Source of the DNA: Hordeum vulgare subsp. vulgare
Lineage: Eukaryota > Streptophyta > Magnoliopsida > Poales > Poaceae
Assembly (NCBI RefSeq): GCF_904849725.1
Contig: NC_058524.1
Coordinates: 349,491,823 to 349,555,822, forward strand
Reading direction: 5' to 3'
Length of the DNA stretch: 64,000 nucleotides
The notes under the pieces were generated by a model. That model did not search any database. It had not been told where the DNA came from and was given only the letters and a program-made list of their open reading frames with translations. Each line of letters starts with the position of its first letter. Positions within the stretch are counted from its first letter, which is position 1. Below are positions 59,797 to 64,000 of this stretch, one piece after another. Made by a program: the position numbers and the translations under genes.

Positions 59797-62700
59797 ATGT
59801 CAGGTGATGAATCTCTAGGCTCTCATCAACTTAACTCATTTGCAGCGTTTCTTGAAAAAAATCTGCAAGTGTCACCAGAATCCTCAACAGCTCAAATTCC
59901 TCAGCAAAAGCCTCAGCTGAAGAAAATGGAAGATGACAGGAAACAAAAGGGTGGCAAGAAACTCGAACAAAACACTACCATTGATATCCCTGAGGGTATA
60001 TACTTTGACTATTGCGCACCAGATGAGCAAAAACCAATGCCTAAGTGGAAAATCAGGCTACAAAAGATAGAACACATGTGGCTAAGGAGTGGAAGGAATA
60101 CCGCTTCGTCACTCCAAAGTACGCGAAGAAATTCGCTCTTAAGCCACCTGGCAAAAGGTCTCCTCTCGAGGATCATGAAAATGCTCATCCTTCAAGCCTC
60201 AAGACTATTGATGATTATCCTAAGGAAAAGGACAAACACTTGTTAAAGCTTCAGAAGCAAGCAGAAGATGCTGTGAGGAAATTCAATGAAGAATCTGCTG
60301 CTGCTGCAGCCACCTCCTCAGCTGTTAAAACTTCAGGCACCACCATTCCTCAAGTGAAGCATGTGCCACAGAAATCAAAGGCTTCAAAGCCTAATGAGCA
60401 ATTTCTTTAGAAGGCTATGCCTGCGTCTGCACCAAAACCCTCAACAACCACACACGCTTCAAAGTCTGAACACAAGCAGATTGCGTATCAACAACCTGCT
60501 ATCTCCAGCTCCTCTGTTCCATCTGCCACGAGCTCGGGAATGAAGTCCTCACAAACACCGTTGAAGACTAAGATGACTGCTGGAAGAGGAAACAGACCTA
60601 GCCCAAGCAAAGTCATCAAAGTCCCTTCTACATCAGAAGGAAGTGATGAATATGATGATCAACAGGAACGAGTCACTCAAGCTTCAGGCAGTGCAATTCC
60701 TCTCGCCATGGACCCAAAAGTCCTGTTGGAGTACATCAATGTCTAGTATGATGACCCTAACACACCCATTGATGACTTGAAGCTTTCCCCGGGTATCGGC
60801 CATATGGTGGCCACATTCATCAATGAGGATAAATGGAAGGAGACGCAAGCCAAAGAAGCAAAGGATGCAAAGCTGAAGAAGGAGAAATTCCTCACACAGA
60901 ATCTCCTCAGCCTGACGCTTGCTGCTCTTGTGTCAACCTAGGCGGAACTGAAGACTTTGACTGACAAATATACCAAACTATCTGATCGTCAAAGTCTCAA
61001 GACCAATTTCATCAAGTATGCAACCAATGCAGTTGCTGATACAACAAGAAGGCTGCTCCTCCAGCAAAACCACAACAGCCTGAGCAGTGTAAGCCTAGCT
61101 ATTCTGTTCAGCACACAGAGGAAGATGAGAAACAAGCAACCCCTGTTTAGTAAATGACTCGAAAGCCGTGCTGATGCTTCGGCTGTTGAGGAAATAGCTA
61201 AGGATATTCCAGCTGATGCATCTAAGCCAGCTGATGAATCTCCTCCAACTGAAGAAAATGCTTCAGCTGAGGAAACTGCCGGGACGGATACTGCTCCGCC
61301 TCCTAAAAGAGAAAATACCTTCACCAAAATCCTCAAAGGTGAAGAAAATGACTCCGTCTGCATCAGACGTGAAGAAAACCAGGCTGCAGAAAAAGAATCA
61401 AAGAAAAGAAAAGCTTCTTCAACCCTAGAATCATCAGAGGCCAAGCGCCTCAAATCTCTTGATGAAAATGCTCCTTTGGATGTTGTGCCTCTCAAAATAG
61501 CTCCATCCTACACTATGATTCCCTTCGAAATCGAAGATAAGGAGCATCTGACTGATGAGGAAATGAGAAATGCTGAGTTTGAGGAACACACAGATGAGTA
61601 AATTCAAAATGATGATATTCCTCACACATTCATTCCTCCTGAACAACCTGCTCAAGGATCAGCGACAACAGCTGAAAAATTTGGCTCCTCCTCCAAGAAA
61701 ATTCCTCAAGCTGAGGAAAACCAAGGAAAAGATCCTCAGCCCGAGGAAAATCCTAATCCTGAGCAAGACCCTGAACCTGAGGTTCAGGCTGAAGAAATCA
61801 TCACCCTGAGCAAAACCCTCAACCTGAGGCACAAGCTGATGAAATTCCTCAACCTCAGGAACATGCTGAGGAAAATGCTCCTGCGCCCAATACAGAAACT
61901 AGTATTGTGGTTGTCAACATGGAGACTGCCATGATCGCATCTCCTCAAGAGAAGCAGCAAAATCTCCAGCCTATGCAAAATCAGCCTTTCTCAAAAAGGA
62001 CAAAGTTTCAGAAGGAAGCGTTCTATGAAGAACGTATGTATTTCATCAGCGACAATCCTTGTGACAAGCTTTGCATCAGGCACAGGAAGTTTTGGACAAG
62101 GACTCAACTCAACTATTATGCATCTCTGCTCTGTAAAAGAAACAAAATATTTTAGCACGGGCATATTCGTCATGTTGAGTTAGAATAAATTCCTTGCTAC
62201 GCCCCAGTCCTCAACGTTCTTCATGAAGCCGGGCTGCTTCCACTTTGCACTGATATCTGTGATTGGAACAACGACATCGTTCTTCAATTCTATGCAACTT
62301 TGCACATCTCCGGAGATCCAACAGATATCAACACTTGGGTGCTTGATTGGATGACGCAACACACACACTACAAGGCCACTACGAATGAGCTGCTGCAAGT
62401 ACTTCTTGTTTCAATTATTCAGAACATGTTGTGAAGATGTATGATGAACGGGAATTGCCCAATAAGATGATGGAAGTCCTCATGAAGCCTTTGGCCAAGG
62501 ATCAACCAGCAAGAATGACTTTTCTGGTCCAAGATCTGAAGTATGAACCATGACTGTCTACAGGATTCTATGTTGTTTCATTGCTCCAATCAAGGGCCAT
62601 GGTGATGAAGAAGATGTTGTAGGCATCATGAAGAATATCCTCTTCAACATCATCCATGGCATCCCCATGAACCTTCACGACTTCTTCCTGAGGACTCTAG

Positions 62701-63398
62701 CTGACAATGCTATGTCACCTTTCGACCTGAAAATTTACGCTCCATGGATCATGAGATTCATCAGACTTAGGGCAGGCATCAACTATCATGCTGATTTCAA
62801 TAATCACATTGGATATATGCCTCCAATCAGAGTCAACAAGAAGACTTTCGAGCCAGTTGAAGGAAAGGGCAAGTCTGTGATCGATGAAGGAAGTCGGCCC
62901 CTTGATGGCCAGTTTCGTGAACCAGATGCATATTCTTCATGGGATGATACTGAAACTCAAGAGCCGCCTAGCCCAGTTGCCCCAAGGGTGATGACTAACG
63001 GAGAGCTACTCCTCAGTCTTCATAAGAAGGTCGATCGCAATCACAAATGGGTCAAACGCCAATTCGGTGCCATTGTGAAAACCCTCAATGAAACTCAGAA
63101 TGCAGTGAAGATTAATCACCATTATCTTCATGAGGTTTTTGATCGCACATGGGCCACACTGGCTCATTTGAAGACTCAAGAAGAACTTGATGAATTGGAG
63201 TTTACACAGGACTTTGACTGGTCGTGGACGCCAAACAAGAAATTCAAGCCAATTCCAGTTCTAGACCTTGAGGACAGTTCATTTTCTTCATTCCGCACTG
63301 CAGAACCTAATGAAGACCAAGAAGACATTGCCACTGGTCCAAGGAGGAAGCCCGCATCCAAGAATCCTCATGCGTCCTCCTCAACTGCCAAGAAGTGA
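59797..63398 (+). pseudogene. Third ORF of copia element (mobile-domain/env-position protein, decayed)
   Basis: Starts MSGDESLGSHQLNSFAAFLEKN and ends ...HASSSTAKK* at 63398, about 1,150 codons if read through. A frameshift lies near 60070-60090 and stops occur at 60408, 60744 and about 60939, with more in 61100-62550. The N-terminal half is Lys/Pro/Ser-rich, and 61680-61870 is a Glu/Pro repeat (QPEENPNPEQDPEPE). A more globular part (62030-62850) has KFWTRTQLNYYASLL, LPLCTDICDWNNDIVLQFYATLHISG and NMNLHDFF-like text, which reminds me of plant transposon-protein/mobile domains. No signal peptide or membrane segment is evident, so env is doubtful. The C-terminal 280 codons (62550-63398) are open. 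Confidence 0.6.
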
Positions 63399-63912
63399 AA
63401 GTCTTCACGGGGCGTTAGTCCTCAGCTTTGTCCCTTTTCGTCACTTGATGACAAAGGTGGAGAAATCTGAGAGTTAGTCTTCACAGGGGATATATTTTGG
63501 GGCTTATGCACTTTATTAAGTTACAAACTCTTGGTTCTTCTGAAGTGTTTTATGTAATGAGTTGTAACTTAAGACTGATGGTACTCTGACGCTTTTGAAC
63601 GTTTTTTTTCGCATGCTTATTCCTCAAAATATTAATGCACGCATGCTGAAATTCGTCAGATGCCATTTGCCATCATGCATTCTCAAATTCTTCATGTTAT
63701 ATGTCATATGTATGCATGATTTACAAGACTCAGGGGGAGATCTCCATGATATAAATCATCAATGTGCATTTGCTGTGAAAAGCAAAATCCTCAAAATATG
63801 CACATCTTCAGTGGAAGTCGCTCTGTATCTTGAGTTCAAATTCCTCAAATGAGTATCTACACTTCATACTTTTATCCCCATTGAAGACTTAACCTAATTT
63901 TCATCAACCACC

Positions 63913-63926
63913 AAAAAGGGCGAGAT
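63913..63926 (+). other. Polypurine tract of copia element
   Basis: AAAAAGGGCGAGAT directly before the 3' LTR TGTAAG; one pyrimidine interrupts an otherwise typical copia tract. Confidence 0.75.
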
Positions 63927-64000
63927 TGTAAGTGCATCTAGTGCCCCTTAGTGATTTTGGTGGTTGGAAGACTTATAGGTTAAGTGTCTAATGTGTTCAT
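63927..64000 (+). repeat. 3' LTR of copia element (first 74 bp)
   Basis: TGTAAGTGCATCTAGTGCC, aligned to 51358-51431 with four substitutions and no indels. Truncated by the window end. Confidence 0.88.

Larger units (their letters stand above)
51358..64000 (+). mobile_element. Ty1/copia element, SIRE/Maximus-like, with third ORF
   Basis: 5' LTR 51358-52746, Met-tRNA PBS, gag, protease, integrase, RT and RNase H in copia order, then a long third ORF, PPT and the start of the 3' LTR at 63927. The long gag with C-terminal extension and the extra ORF after RNase H fit the SIRE/Maximus group. The 74 bp of 3' LTR present differ from the 5' LTR at 4 positions. The left flank is AAGTG; the right TSD is outside the window. 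Confidence 0.85.

Noticed and set aside
59797..63398. Calling the copia third ORF an envelope gene
   Set aside because: I see no signal peptide, transmembrane segment or fusion-like region. Position alone is not evidence for env.
1..64000. tRNA, rRNA, microRNA or host protein-coding genes
   Set aside because: None recognised by eye. All substantial coding similarity is to retrotransposon proteins. A short non-coding RNA could still be missed.

Overview
The window looks like intergenic DNA from a large grass genome, most likely Triticeae (wheat, barley or relatives). I see no host gene, tRNA or rRNA. Almost every base can be assigned to nested LTR retrotransposons. The organism call rests on the multi-kilobase chromovirus LTRs, the TAT-lineage gypsy elements and a SIRE/Maximus-like copia element with a third ORF. 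That is recognition of style, not a database match.

Left part (1-27374). An old minus-strand chromovirus-derived element ('element 1') has its 3' LTR at 1-3038 and its 5' LTR at 20896-27374. Its internal region keeps only a chromodomain tail, a gag-like stretch with a zinc knuckle and a PBS; pol is gone. It carries three later insertions. The first is a ~5 kb solo LTR (3385-8366, TSD GATAG). The second is a 1.5 kb solo LTR (23610-25146) inside the 5' LTR. The third is a young chromovirus (9593-17129) with an uninterrupted 1,471-codon polyprotein. That chromovirus has only its 3' LTR, and it is flanked by two almost identical 2,048-bp copies of target DNA (7545-9592 and 17130-19177) instead of a 5-bp TSD.

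Middle (27375-44571). A minus-strand gypsy gag gene ('G') is split by a complete TAT-lineage gypsy element, TAT1 (28195-41709; 488-bp LTRs; TSD CCTGG). TAT1 has decayed gag-pol on the plus strand with two RNase H domains and a 71-bp tandem array. On the opposite strand it has a spliced accessory gene of eight exons. All its junctions are GT-AG and phase-compatible, giving an 889-codon frame broken by only four stop codons. To the right lie the leader and probable LTR of G, then a decayed gag-protease fragment ('H').

Right part (44572-64000). Four insertions are stacked so that only their left portions are visible. A chromovirus-type LTR (L1, 44572-46184) was entered by a second TAT-type element, F (46185-49534, minus strand), which carries a homologous antisense gene. 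F was entered by another LTR (L2, 49535-51357), and L2 by a Ty1/copia element (51358 to the window end) with decayed gag-pol. Downstream of its RNase H the copia element has a long third ORF that seems to have its own promoter and a leader intron.

Most elements are dead copies: stops, frameshifts, solo LTRs. The chromovirus polyprotein is the exception. All comparisons were made by eye; divergence figures are hand counts.
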